Source: Legionella fallonii LLAP-10 (lineage in GTDB: Bacteria; Pseudomonadota; Gammaproteobacteria; Legionellales; Legionellaceae). From it: a stretch of DNA of 64,000 nucleotides. Numbering within the stretch: position 1 is the stretch's first letter; each line of letters starts with the position of its first letter. Below are positions 1-8,433 of the stretch, in pieces. The stretch is taken from positions 248,001-312,000 of the forward strand of contig NZ_LN614827.1 in assembly GCF_000953135.1 (NCBI RefSeq), read 5' to 3'. A program made the position numbers and the translations under genes. The notes below the pieces were generated by a model. That model worked only from the letters and a program-made list of their open reading frames with translations, was not told where the DNA came from and searched no databases.

Positions 1-1
1 C

Positions 2-373
2 GCTAAAGTATTTATCGCGTGGTGGGTCGCGGCTCTTGCGCGAAAGATTCCTGCAAACATGGCCGTATACGCAGTTGCACCTGGCGCCGCTCCAGATACC
101 CAGGCGATTCGTCATCTAGGTTTTGTAATGAAGCACGTGATGATGCCGATCGTGAAACTTATTCCTGGAATGTCACATTCAGTTGATGAAGGGGCCAAAA
201 GATATCTCGCAGCCTCGAAGTTTGGCGTCGATGTTTCTGGCAAGTTTTTTTGCTCGCCTCCAAAAAAGATGACGGGTCCCATTGAGATCATGTGCCATGA
301 ACACCTCCATGACCAAGTAAATCAGGACGCCCTTTGGCAGGCGGTTGTAAAGGTATCTGGCGTTGACATCTGA
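2..373 (+). CDS. Short-chain dehydrogenase/reductase-like protein, 3' end only
   Basis: The reading frame is open from the left edge, so the gene starts outside the window; the ATG at 59 is internal. What is seen is the C-terminal 123 residues. The stretch around VAPGAAPDT and the preceding Ala/Trp-rich helix (AWWVAALARKIP) resemble the region after the YxxxK helix of short-chain dehydrogenases, where a V-x-P-G turn is followed by a Thr/Asp-containing loop. The catalytic Tyr/Lys and the Rossmann glycine motif lie upstream and cannot be checked. Family assignment is from this short pattern only. Base composition is less AT-rich than in the following ORFs. Confidence 0.6.
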   Translation, partial: AKVFIAWWVAALARKIPANMAVYAVAPGAAPDTQAIRHLGFVMKHVMMPIVKLIPGMSHSVDEGAKRYLAASKFGVDVSGKFFCSPPKKMTGPIEIMCHEHLHDQVNQDALWQAVVKVSGVDI

Positions 374-403
374 GTTTTTCAGAAAGTCCCCACAGAATTT
401 AAA

Positions 404-703
404 ATGAAGCCTGCGAGTCAAGATGAAATCACTCTGTATTGCCTAATGGGAGAGGCTTTATGTATGGTACAACATTTAAAAGATGCGATCAGCCATTCAA
501 TAACATTGACAAGGGATGTTAAAAAACTTCGTAGTATACCTTTCGAAATGGCTAATAAGCATTTAGATAAATATCACTCTTATACTCTTGGTCAAGCTAT
601 CAACCTTGCTAAAAAAGAGGGTATATATCCTGAGTCACTGCAGCAAACTTTAGACAATTTTTTATTGGAACGAAATTGGTTGGTGCATAAGTGCATGCTT
701 TAA
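404..703 (+). CDS. Hypothetical protein, 99 aa
   Basis: I do not recognise this gene. It encodes a soluble, helix-rich polypeptide beginning MKPASQDEITLYC and ending NFLLERNWLVHKCML. The ERNWLVH segment is faintly like the R-x(4-6)-H type motif of HEPN-like helical proteins, but that is not enough to assign a family. It begins 30 bp after the dehydrogenase stop and ends just before a REP-like inverted repeat, so it may be a 3'-truncated remnant of a longer gene. Codon use looks like that of its AT-rich neighbours. No clear ribosome binding site was seen. Confidence 0.45.
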   Translation: MKPASQDEITLYCLMGEALCMVQHLKDAISHSITLTRDVKKLRSIPFEMANKHLDKYHSYTLGQAINLAKKEGIYPESLQQTLDNFLLERNWLVHKCML

Positions 704-738
704 AACAGGGATGATATGTATTCTGAAACAAGCAAACA

Positions 739-932
739 TAGCAAGCGTAGCCCGTATTAGCGCAGCGTAATACAGGGATCATTCTTGCGTCAACAGCTTT
801 AGTTAATTTCTATAATCATTAGACCAGCCTATTCAAGTCTCTTGGTTGTATCAAACGGGATTGATACATTTGGATGATGTGATGAGAAAAGATTCCCGTA
901 TTACGCTGCGCTAATACGGGCTACGCTTGCTA
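739..932. repeat. REP-like inverted repeat pair
   Basis: Two 40-bp copies of a REP-like sequence (core GTAGCCCGTATTAGCGCAGC) face each other at 739-778 (forward) and 893-932 (reverse). They match over the whole length with about one or two differences. Each copy is itself partly palindromic (CCCGTATTA / TAATACGGG). The 114-bp spacer shows no ORF. Such pairs are typical BIME/REPIN-like elements in gammaproteobacteria. The same core recurs at 19487-19572. Confidence 0.85.
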
Positions 933-976
933 ATTGTTATCCTGGCTATGACAGAATCGGATGTCCTTTTACTCGC

Positions 977-1321
977 ATGTCCGCTCTAGGTGTTTTTAAT
1001 AGTACAACTTCGACAGCAATATTAATGTATTCGCACGGAATAGAAATCACTGATGCGGCACATCCAATTTACTCAAGAAGCTACAGTAAGTTAGGAAATG
1101 ATAACGCATTGAACGGCTGTGGAGATGACAAAAAATGTACAATAGATATTGTTGCATTAACTAATGAAGGAGAAAGCATAGATATCGGCAATATTATCGT
1201 GGCCATGGACAATAAAATGCAAATATTTCAAATTAATTCATTACCTGACTCAAAGTATAAAATTACCAAACAAGATGGTATTAATTCAATTGAGATTACC
1301 CAGAATACTTCAGGAAACTGA
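977..1321 (+). CDS. Hypothetical protein, 114 aa
   Basis: Unrecognised. The ORF has no clear ribosome binding site, and its frame is open for some distance upstream of the ATG, into the REP-like repeat, so the true 5' end may have been displaced. The product is polar with a single Cys pair (NGCGDDKKC) and a C-terminal half rich in Ile/Asn/Lys. The small disulfide-capable loop and beta-rich pattern are reminiscent of minor pilin heads, but the hydrophobic N-terminal helix needed for a pilin is absent. It may be a fragment. Confidence 0.35.
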   Translation: MSALGVFNSTTSTAILMYSHGIEITDAAHPIYSRSYSKLGNDNALNGCGDDKKCTIDIVALTNEGESIDIGNIIVAMDNKMQIFQINSLPDSKYKITKQDGINSIEITQNTSGN

Positions 1322-1626
1322 CGTTAGGGGTATCTTTTCGGGTATTCATAAATGAGAATATTGAACCAGGGGTCAGTGCCATTGCTTTATAGTGCATTTA
1401 ATGACCTCTAAATTTAAGTATTTAATGATAAAAAATAACTAGTCAGAAAGCTTGTGTATTACTCCAACACATTTATAATCCCTAATTAATTTTCACCAGT
1501 CACCACCATTACTAATCATCAGAAATATCATCAGTATCAATAAATTCATCGCTGAAACAGCAGCTCTAAGTAAAGAGCTTCCAGAAACTTAACATATAAG
1601 AGCAGCGCACAAATGGAGTCGCTTGT

Positions 1627-2694
1627 ATGGACAGAGCACAAAATGATGACATTGGAATATTAAAATCAATTTGGAAAAAAAATGAGGCGGGCGTTTGGAT
1701 GGTGCACGACATTCAAGGCATTGATCTAAAACCACAAGAAGGTTTTAAGAAAGATTATTTCAAAATTAAGAATGAGGGGAACATGATGACCCCAAAGCCA
1801 GGGCCTATTATGGAAGATTTCTTTGCTACGTTTGGCACCACAGAGTTTCTAGTTCGACAAAGCATTGTACCTGTGATTGCTTGGAACGATGGTGATGAAG
1901 AAGTGCAATGCATTGGTACAGGCTTTTTCATCAGCGCATCTGGTATATTAATGACAGCCGGTCACGTTCTTCGCGACCCTGTTGATGAAAAATATACTAA
2001 GATGACCCAAGTCGGTGAGAAGACATTTACGTTCGACGAGTCGTTACGTTATGGTGTTTTGATTCCTGCAAACCCAGCTATGAAAAATGCTCCTAACTCT
2101 CCCTTCAAAATTGATGCAGCAATACGATCTGCACAATGGTTCATGTATCCGTTTGAGTGGGCGCTACACTGGGGAAAAGAAATCGAGAGCCCACTTTTAC
2201 ATGAAAGACCAAAATTTGAGCTTAACTTCGATATTGCAATTTGCAAAGTAAAAGAAAACATTGGTCGTCCATATCAGCCTTTGAATATAGGCTTGCATAA
2301 TCTCAAGGTGGGTGATCGTGCAGTTGCAATCGGTTATGCCGAAATGAGAAATATTCAATTTGGTGAAGATTATCAGCCAGAATTGATTGTTTCCGTTGGG
2401 TCTGTGACAAATATACATACCGACAACATAACTGAAAAGCATAATTCAACGCCAGGGCCGAATTTCGAATTTGATGCAAAAATTCCAGGAAAAATGAGCG
2501 GCAGCCCAATTTTAGTTGGCGGAGGCATCCTCACGAAGGGAGTGGTAAGCCGCAGTTGGCAGGATGATAATTACGCTAGCGGATGCTTGATCTCACCAAT
2601 GATGAATGTGCCATTGCACAATAAAAAAAGTCTGCACGATATGATGAGGGCAGGCGAAGAAGGAATTGTTCAAATTCATGGTGCTGCTCTTTAG
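1627..2694 (+). CDS. Trypsin-like serine peptidase (S1 fold), probably cytosolic
   Basis: A 355-residue protein with a recognisable trypsin-like domain from about residue 75. The triad is visible: His113 in MTAGHV, Asp202 in FDIAI, and Ser291 in KMSGSP, where canonical enzymes have GxSGGP. The order and spacing fit the S1C/HtrA-type peptidase core. There is no signal peptide and no PDZ domain; the first 70 residues are charged and unique. The start is supported by GGAG eight bases before the ATG. It stands alone, just upstream of a toxin-antitoxin island. Proteases of this kind occur as stand-alone effectors and also as partners in defence loci; which applies here cannot be told from sequence. 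Confidence 0.85.
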   Translation: MDRAQNDDIGILKSIWKKNEAGVWMVHDIQGIDLKPQEGFKKDYFKIKNEGNMMTPKPGPIMEDFFATFGTTEFLVRQSIVPVIAWNDGDEEVQCIGTGFFISASGILMTAGHVLRDPVDEKYTKMTQVGEKTFTFDESLRYGVLIPANPAMKNAPNSPFKIDAAIRSAQWFMYPFEWALHWGKEIESPLLHERPKFELNFDIAICKVKENIGRPYQPLNIGLHNLKVGDRAVAIGYAEMRNIQFGEDYQPELIVSVGSVTNIHTDNITEKHNSTPGPNFEFDAKIPGKMSGSPILVGGGILTKGVVSRSWQDDNYASGCLISPMMNVPLHNKKSLHDMMRAGEEGIVQIHGAAL

Positions 2695-2881
2695 CAAAAG
2701 GAACACGAGATTCTTTCTTAATACAGAATCTGAAAATTCTGGCTAAATTGTTGCTTAAGACAGAGCAATCTAAACTAAGTTCCTTAATTTGAGAGGGAAC
2801 TTCTTACATTTAATATGTCCTAAATTGACGCTAAATTCCTGTGGGTTATAATTCAAATAAGTCCCAAATAGGCGAATCATA

Positions 2882-3310
2882 ATGGCTGTAAAATATAAAG
2901 ACAGCATAGAATACAAGGCTATTCAACGTATTAAAAAGATGCGTAGCAATGTGGTTTTGCGCCAAGATCTTACGGATCTGGGTTCTTATCGTCAGGTTAG
3001 CCGTGTTTTTAAGAAGCTGGTTGATGCAAGTAAGCTAATTAAAATTGGATCGGGCATTTACGCTAAAGCTTATTTTAATGAAATTCTTAACAGACCTATT
3101 ATTAAAGGAGGGTTTAGTCAAATCTGTACAGAAGTTCTCGATAGAAAAAGAATCAAATGGGAGTATGGCACAGCCATTCAAGAATATAATGCTGGTTTAA
3201 CCACACAAGTTCCTTGTCGCATAGTCGTAAAATTAAAGACTCGTTACAGAGGAAATATATCTTACAATAAGCAAAAACTTCGTGTTGAGAAAGGTATCAA
3301 TGCTAGATAA
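2882..3310 (+). CDS. DUF6088 / AbiEi-like winged-helix regulator
   Basis: This 142-residue basic protein has an N-terminal segment (VVLRQDLTDLGSYRQVSRV, then a 'lvkIGsGIYAKA' turn) that matches the winged-helix pattern of the DUF6088 / AbiEi-type antitoxin family. In that family the HTH protein autoregulates a two-gene toxin-antitoxin operon, usually with an AbiEii-like nucleotidyltransferase toxin. No nucleotidyltransferase follows here; the next genes are another winged-helix protein and DarT-DarG. It may therefore be an orphan antitoxin or may now regulate the island. The assignment rests on pattern resemblance. Confidence 0.7.
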   Translation: MAVKYKDSIEYKAIQRIKKMRSNVVLRQDLTDLGSYRQVSRVFKKLVDASKLIKIGSGIYAKAYFNEILNRPIIKGGFSQICTEVLDRKRIKWEYGTAIQEYNAGLTTQVPCRIVVKLKTRYRGNISYNKQKLRVEKGINAR

Positions 3311-3381
3311 TATCAATGTATAGTTGACTAAGAACATTCTTTATTCTAAATTCTAGAATATGGAATAAAGGGTTATGTTTT

Positions 3382-3936
3382 ATGATTAAATCACAAGACA
3401 TCGTAGTTCTGGCCAAACTATTAGCATATCAAGCAGATAAAAACTGGTCTCAAAATAGTATTGCATTTGAATTGTGTTTGAGCCCTTCTCAAATCAATAG
3501 TGCATTCAAACGATTAGTTGTCGTAGGACTGATTACGCCATATCATCCCCCAAAAAAACCACAACCTATTATTCAGGCCTGCGAAGAGTTTTTTCTTCAT
3601 GGATTAAAATATGTCTTTCCTGCTAAATTAGGCGAGCTAGTACGCGGTATTCCCACTAGCTACGCAGGTCCAAGCTTAAGCGACCAAATTGTTACGGGTA
3701 GTGATCCTATTCCTGTATGGCCATATGGAGAGGGACGTGATCGTGGGGTGGCATTAAAGCCTTTATATTCCTCAGTGCCTGAGTCGGTGACAAAATATCC
3801 AGATCCGCTATTTTATGATTTATTAACATTAATTGATGCAATTCGCTCTGGCCGCTCTAGAGAAAAACAAATTGCTGCGCAAAAAATAACTGAAATATTA
3901 AGACCTAAGAAGCTGGGTGTTGCTGGAGAGGTCTAG
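3382..3936 (+). CDS. Winged helix-turn-helix (MarR-like) protein
   Basis: A 184-residue protein. Residues 8-55 form a helix-turn-helix (WSQNSIAFELCLSPSQINSA, then a recognition helix and FKRLVVVGLI wing). The remainder, with PYGEGRDRGVALKPLY and a C-terminal helix ending RSREKQIAAQKITEIL, resembles small HTH proteins found beside nucleotidyltransferase-type toxins. It lies 71 bp after the DUF6088-like gene and 121 bp before darT, in the same direction, so the four genes could be co-expressed. No catalytic motif is seen. A role as repressor/antitoxin in the island is inference. Confidence 0.65.
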   Translation: MIKSQDIVVLAKLLAYQADKNWSQNSIAFELCLSPSQINSAFKRLVVVGLITPYHPPKKPQPIIQACEEFFLHGLKYVFPAKLGELVRGIPTSYAGPSLSDQIVTGSDPIPVWPYGEGRDRGVALKPLYSSVPESVTKYPDPLFYDLLTLIDAIRSGRSREKQIAAQKITEILRPKKLGVAGEV

Positions 3937-4057
3937 AGGTAACTTGAATGTGTTACTTCTTAATTCTGAGCAAGAATACCAACACAATTAATTTTTCTCA
4001 TTGATTTGGGAAACGTTATCGTTAAAATGACGCTATTAAGTCAACAGAGGCTTTTGT

Positions 4058-4699
4058 ATGACGTATTCACATTTAAACGCTGAAAAAGCATTGATTTGGC
4101 GTATAACTCATAAGGATAATATATCCGGCATTTTGGATAATGGTCTATATTGCGCTAATTCGCCTATTCAAATACCTTGTTATACACCTATTGGTAACAT
4201 TGAATTAATTGGAAAGCGAAAAAACCGGATAGTTTCACTCCATCCAGGGGGTACTTTGAGTGATTACATACCCTTTTATTTTACTCATTTTTCCCCAATG
4301 ATGTATAACATACACACAGGTCGAGGGGTTAAACAATACCACAATAGTGAGCTGCTCATATTGGTGTCTAGTTTACGCCTAGTTGAAGAAAATAACCTTG
4401 AGTTTTTATTTACTGATCGCCATGCTTATTTACAACGGGCGAATTATTATAATAATTTAGATTCATTATCAGAAATTGATTGGTTGTCATTGCAGCAGCG
4501 TGATTTTAGGCTAAATCCCGAAGATCCTGAGAAATTTGATCGCTATCAAGCTGAAGCTCTAATATATAATCATTTACCTATTAATAGTTTGAAAGGTATT
4601 GTTTGTTATACAGATGAGCTAAAATTACAAATAGAGAATGAAATAGATATGCGGAATTTGTCGTTAACCGTTGTAACAAAACCAAGGTGGTATTTTTAA
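4058..4699 (+). CDS. darT: DarT-type DNA ADP-ribosyltransferase toxin
   Basis: The product (213 aa) matches the DarT/DUF4433 family, which transfers ADP-ribose from NAD+ to thymidine in single-stranded DNA and blocks replication. Family marks seen are the N-terminal [15 protein letters not shown] segment, the [16 protein letters not shown] segment and the catalytic glutamate at position 166 in RYQAEALIY. The length is normal for the family. GAGG lies seven bases before the ATG. The stop codon overlaps the start of darG by one base, indicating translational coupling of toxin and antitoxin. In other bacteria DarTG acts as a toxin-antitoxin module and in anti-phage defence. Confidence 0.92.
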   Translation: MTYSHLNAEKALIWRITHKDNISGILDNGLYCANSPIQIPCYTPIGNIELIGKRKNRIVSLHPGGTLSDYIPFYFTHFSPMMYNIHTGRGVKQYHNSELLILVSSLRLVEENNLEFLFTDRHAYLQRANYYNNLDSLSEIDWLSLQQRDFRLNPEDPEKFDRYQAEALIYNHLPINSLKGIVCYTDELKLQIENEIDMRNLSLTVVTKPRWYF

Positions 4700-5790
4700 T
4701 GATTACCTATAAACAAGGTAACTTGCTTACCGCTAATGCAGAAGCTTTGGTAAATACAGTTAATACCCTGGGTGTTATGGGTAAGGGTATTGCTTTAATG
4801 TTTAAAGAAAAATTTCCTGATAACATGAAGAGCTATAAAGCCGCCTGTCACGCTAACCAAGTTCAAACTGGTAAAATGTTTATAACACAATGTGAGACAG
4901 CCCAACCGCGTTGGATTATCAATTTCCCTACAAAACAACATTGGCGCAATCCTTCAAAAATGGAATGGATAGTCAGTGGATTAAAAGATTTACGAGAGTT
5001 TATTGTCACCAATGATATTAAATCTATTGCTATTCCTCCATTAGGCGCAGGAAATGGTGGGTTGTTATGGCAAGCAGTACGTAAACAAATTGAGGCAATT
5101 CTGGGTGATTTAGAAGATGTAGACATTCAGTTGTATGAACCTACGGCTGAATATCAAAATGTGTCTAAACAAACAAGGTTAATTAAACTTACACCTGCGC
5201 GAGCATTGATTATTGAGTTGGTACGGCGTTATTGGATTTTGGGAGTAGAATGTAGCTTATTAGAAATACAGAAATTAGCTTGGTTTTTAGAGCGATCTAT
5301 TAAATTATTTTCTCCTGAGCTATCACTGAAATTTAAATTTAAGCCCCATTATTACGGCCCTTATGCAGATAACTTGCGTTATTTATTAGGAGCCTTGGAT
5401 GGTAATTATCTATGCTCCGAAAAACGAATTAATGATGCAGCACCATTAGATGTTATCTGGCTGAATGATAGCTATAAAGAACCATTACAAGCTTATCTTG
5501 AAAGTAAAGAGATGGAACCTTATGCAAAAGCTCTTGAATTTACTTCGAAGCTAATTGACGGTTTTGAATCTCCTTTTGAAATGGAGTTACTTGCTACTGT
5601 TGATTGGCTGATTGAGGTGGATCATTGTTCGCCAGATGTTGAAAGTCTTCTAACTGGATTGAAGAATTGGAAGCAATCTACAGCTGTTAAAAGAAAAATG
5701 CGATTATTTGATGCACATGCTATTTCAATCGCGTTAAAGAGATTAGAAACGATAAAGCCGGATCGCGCATTTTTATCTACCTCCTGCTAG
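4699..5790 (+). CDS. darG: DarG-type macrodomain antitoxin (DNA ADP-ribosylglycohydrolase)
   Basis: The N-terminal 150 residues are a macrodomain ([38 protein letters not shown]), the ADP-ribose-binding fold that removes thymidine ADP-ribose made by DarT. Residues about 160-360 match the second DarG domain ([29 protein letters not shown]), which binds and blocks DarT. I chose the ATG at 4699, overlapping the darT stop by one base; a GTG at 4687 gives four extra residues. Together with darT the module appears intact, with no frameshift. Confidence 0.92.
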   Translation: MITYKQGNLLTANAEALVNTVNTLGVMGKGIALMFKEKFPDNMKSYKAACHANQVQTGKMFITQCETAQPRWIINFPTKQHWRNPSKMEWIVSGLKDLREFIVTNDIKSIAIPPLGAGNGGLLWQAVRKQIEAILGDLEDVDIQLYEPTAEYQNVSKQTRLIKLTPARALIIELVRRYWILGVECSLLEIQKLAWFLERSIKLFSPELSLKFKFKPHYYGPYADNLRYLLGALDGNYLCSEKRINDAAPLDVIWLNDSYKEPLQAYLESKEMEPYAKALEFTSKLIDGFESPFEMELLATVDWLIEVDHCSPDVESLLTGLKNWKQSTAVKRKMRLFDAHAISIALKRLETIKPDRAFLSTSC

Positions 5791-5806
5791 AATTGAGAGA
5801 ATTATT

Positions 5807-5857
5807 GCCCCCCAAACTTTCTTATACTGTATATGCTTGGGGGTACATTTGGGGGTA
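5807..5857. other. Att-like GGGGGTA repeat at the edge of the toxin-antitoxin island
   Basis: Just after darG lie CCCCCCAAA (5808-5816) and two direct copies of TTTGGGGGTA/CTTGGGGGTA (5836-5857). The C-run and G-runs also form an inverted repeat. G-rich GGGGGTA clusters of this kind are often found next to integration sites of tyrosine-recombinase islands, but no integrase is present here. I read it as a possible island boundary or remnant; the link is inference. Confidence 0.35.
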
Positions 5858-6005
5858 TATTTTTATCGACTATAAAAATAATCCTTTAAATACAATACAT
5901 TGATTAATCAATTAAATAGCCGCCGCCCCAATTAACCATCTAAGATACTCCAATAACATCCATAAACTCTTGTAAATACTAGGCCTGAAGCCTGCCATAC
6001 GTTCA

Positions 6006-6323
6006 TTATTGTCCGATAAGTATCCCCCCGGGCAATCCCGAGCAATTTAATTTGTTATTTGGTTTAGCGTTCCAAAGGTGCCATTCATTACATTTAAATC
6101 GAACTTTTACGGGATTTGTTAGCATGGTATGGCCTTGATCTTTGATGCGGTCGTTTACAATCTCTGTAGATAAATGGGCTTTTTCAGAATAGTTAGAAAC
6201 AAATAAAGACCTGCCCCCAAGATTTTCAAATTTTAAGTCTGGCTCAAACTGACTTACCTGAGAAATTTCCAGAAGACACAGCCAAGTTAATGATCTATTT
6301 ATTTTAGTGTTGTGGTGAGCCAA
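6006..6323 (-). CDS. Hypothetical protein, 105 aa (possible remnant)
   Basis: Unrecognised. The frame is open for 105 codons with coding-like composition, including LSTEIVNDRIKDQGHTML and FKCNEWHLWNAKP. It has no signal peptide and no membrane segment. It lies between the putative island boundary and the fic gene, with no partner. The C-terminal Gly/Pro/Ile tail (SGLPGGILIGQ) looks non-native, as if the frame had run past an original end. It may be a fragment of an element brought in with the island. Confidence 0.4.
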   Translation of the reverse strand: MAHHNTKINRSLTWLCLLEISQVSQFEPDLKFENLGGRSLFVSNYSEKAHLSTEIVNDRIKDQGHTMLTNPVKVRFKCNEWHLWNAKPNNKLNCSGLPGGILIGQ

Positions 6324-6504
6324 TTTTTTTGTAAGTCTACAAATATTAGAAGTTATCTCATAAGCAGAAATCAGCGGTGAGATTAAAAATGAGCTGAACG
6401 AGGCATTAATTGCGAAAGGAAGAGACCCGATATGATTGTGGGGAGCCCTCAGAGTCTGCCCTTAGGCTATAATCATTAAAAAATGAGCCTCTCTAGTTTA
6501 ATAA

Positions 6505-6551
6505 TCTAGCAAGCACTTTTCCATCAAAATGGAAATAAAGTACTCGCTAGA
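6505..6551 (-). terminator. Hairpin downstream of the fic gene
   Basis: An imperfect inverted repeat, CTAGCAAGCACTTTTCCAT facing ATGGAAATAAAGTACTCGCTAG, lies 27 bp past the fic stop. On the minus strand it is followed by TTATTAAAC. It is a plausible factor-independent terminator. Confidence 0.55.
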
Positions 6552-6577
6552 GTAGCCTTATTATCTTGACTAATTAA

Positions 6578-8197
6578 TTACTTGCTATAAGTAACATCAG
6601 AGCGTATATCGTTGGTTAGATTAATTTTATCCTTTAATACACCTAAATTAATATTTGAGCATTTAACAACGGGTGTTTGATTATCTTTTCTCCTTGATAA
6701 AAGTACATCTCCTACCCCAGCTTCCCGCAGTATTGTGGCGACTTTTTCTGCTTCATCCATTATAGGGATTTCTATCCAGCACTCTAAATTATTTTTTGGA
6801 TTAATTTTCCAACCATTTACCTTAGTTAATGTAGATAAATCGAGTTTTAGTTGATCTTTTTGTTCACTATTCAACGTTGTTGTTGTGATAAAGCTAGACC
6901 TAATTGATGGTAATTGTTTTGAAACTTGATCTAGCTTTAGTTCTTCTTTAACAAGAAAGTTAAGCATTCCTTTAAGAGTAAATATTATTACGTCTTCCTG
7001 AGTAGAAAAACCGAGTATTTCAGCTCTCATGAAAAACTGACTCATCACGCTTTGATAATCGTTGATATCAAGTGTAGGATTTTTAGATTGTAATACTTTT
7101 AGCTGACGTGCCATATTGCAACGCAAAGTAATAGTTTCTGCAAGTTTTGCATCAGCAAAGGGATTAGTTTGTGTATCCAAAATTCGTCGACGTATATGAT
7201 TGGCGAGAGGAGCCCTTGTTTCATTAATTTTTTCGATAGCCATTGAATAGGAAGAGGAGCTTATATCTCTTTCTCCTGGATTGCGCATTAAAATACTAGG
7301 TAAGCCTATTGATCTTAAAAAAATATTTACTAGACAAGTTGCAGTACGACCATTTGCATTGCCAAAAGGATGGATATCAGTGAACTGATAAAACATTTCA
7401 GCAAGAAACTCCGAAACAGCCCGCAAATCCTGCTTATCGCAACTCCTCCATTTAGCAGTAGCTGTCTTTGCAAAATCCTCCATCGCTGTAGGTATATCAG
7501 CTGGGTCTTTACAAATTGTTGCAATTTTAGCAACCAATATTTTTTCTTCGTGGCTAAGTAAATTAGTTAAATATGCTACCGCTAATTTTTCCTTTGTAAG
7601 TGCTGCTATATCATTACTAGTTAAATATTTTAATTGAGAGGCTCGTGGCTTTATAGAGGGATCTTTTTTTAAGCGCTCTAATAAATTAACAAATTGAAGT
7701 ACTTCATTTTTTGTGAGGCTAAGTTCTTTCGTTAAAAGCTCTATAAGGAGACTTGTGGGATTTTTGCCTTGTAGGCTTGGATGCTTCATTCCTGTCAAGA
7801 TGAAAAAAGTCAATCTATCTGTCTCAGTAGAAGGATTCCATCTTATAATTTGCTGCTTAGCAAATTCCCCGGATTTTTCTTCTACTATTTCTAAAAGCGT
7901 TTTGCCAATAAAACCATGTAATTGTTTAATGTAATTTATAAAAACCGTTTCATTGAAATCCACATCTTCCATTCTAGAAAAAATTGGTACCAGCATATTT
8001 TGAGCAAATAAATATCCTTCTAGCATATCTTCAAATTGACCAGCAGCAGGATATAAATGATCTTCCCACTTTGTGGAGCCAAGGAAAAATTTAGGGGAAC
8101 CCTCAGGGTCAAAACCATAGACTAATGCTTGATTGAATTGAGTTAATTGCTGGAGCTTATCTTGAAATGTTAAAGTAGAATCTGATTTTGTGTACAT
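6578..8197 (-). CDS. Fic-domain protein (putative AMPylase/effector)
   Basis: A 539-residue protein with a Fic core in the middle. The signature HPFGNANGR sits at residues 276-284; family consensus is HxFx(D/E)(G/A)N(G/K)R, so His, Phe and Arg are kept but the acidic residue that binds Mg2+ is Asn. Fic enzymes transfer AMP or other nucleotide parts onto protein hydroxyls. The N-terminal 180 residues and C-terminal 200 residues are helical and unlike the short housekeeping Fic proteins, which suggests a host-directed effector. No signal peptide. The Asn substitution may weaken AMPylation or change the substrate. Transcribed alone, with a hairpin after it. Confidence 0.88.
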   Translation of the reverse strand: MYTKSDSTLTFQDKLQQLTQFNQALVYGFDPEGSPKFFLGSTKWEDHLYPAAGQFEDMLEGYLFAQNMLVPIFSRMEDVDFNETVFINYIKQLHGFIGKTLLEIVEEKSGEFAKQQIIRWNPSTETDRLTFFILTGMKHPSLQGKNPTSLLIELLTKELSLTKNEVLQFVNLLERLKKDPSIKPRASQLKYLTSNDIAALTKEKLAVAYLTNLLSHEEKILVAKIATICKDPADIPTAMEDFAKTATAKWRSCDKQDLRAVSEFLAEMFYQFTDIHPFGNANGRTATCLVNIFLRSIGLPSILMRNPGERDISSSSYSMAIEKINETRAPLANHIRRRILDTQTNPFADAKLAETITLRCNMARQLKVLQSKNPTLDINDYQSVMSQFFMRAEILGFSTQEDVIIFTLKGMLNFLVKEELKLDQVSKQLPSIRSSFITTTTLNSEQKDQLKLDLSTLTKVNGWKINPKNNLECWIEIPIMDEAEKVATILREAGVGDVLLSRRKDNQTPVVKCSNINLGVLKDKINLTNDIRSDVTYSK

Positions 8198-8312
8198 ATT
8201 GTTAAGCCATTTGATAAAATTAAACGCATTCTACTTTTTTATATCCCTATCTGTCAAGAAATAACCCACTCCGGACTTGCAGCTAACCCCATTTGAACAG
8301 AGGACGGGGATG

Positions 8313-8433
8313 CTACATCGGGGCTGGTGGAGCATCCATTATCATTTGAAATTCCTCATAAGGCATTGAATTAAGTTCTTGAGTTGATACAGCTTCTAAT
8401 TCTACGTTTGATAGGGCAAGCGATTTAGTATAG
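8313..8433 (-). other. Out-of-frame C-terminal extension of the GNAT gene
   Basis: Directly after the A6 tract (complement of T6 at 8434-8439) near the end of the GNAT gene, the neighbouring frame stays open for about 38 codons to a TAG at 8313-8315. The peptide it encodes is coding-like and acidic (SNVELEAVSTQELNS, PYEEFQMIMDAPPAPM) and has no start codon of its own until close to its end. Removing one A from the A6 run joins it to the GNAT protein as a C-terminal tail. It is therefore either the tail of a recently frameshifted gene or a product of slippage at A6. A hairpin GGATGCT...AGCATCC (8308-8337) overlaps its end. Confidence 0.55.
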
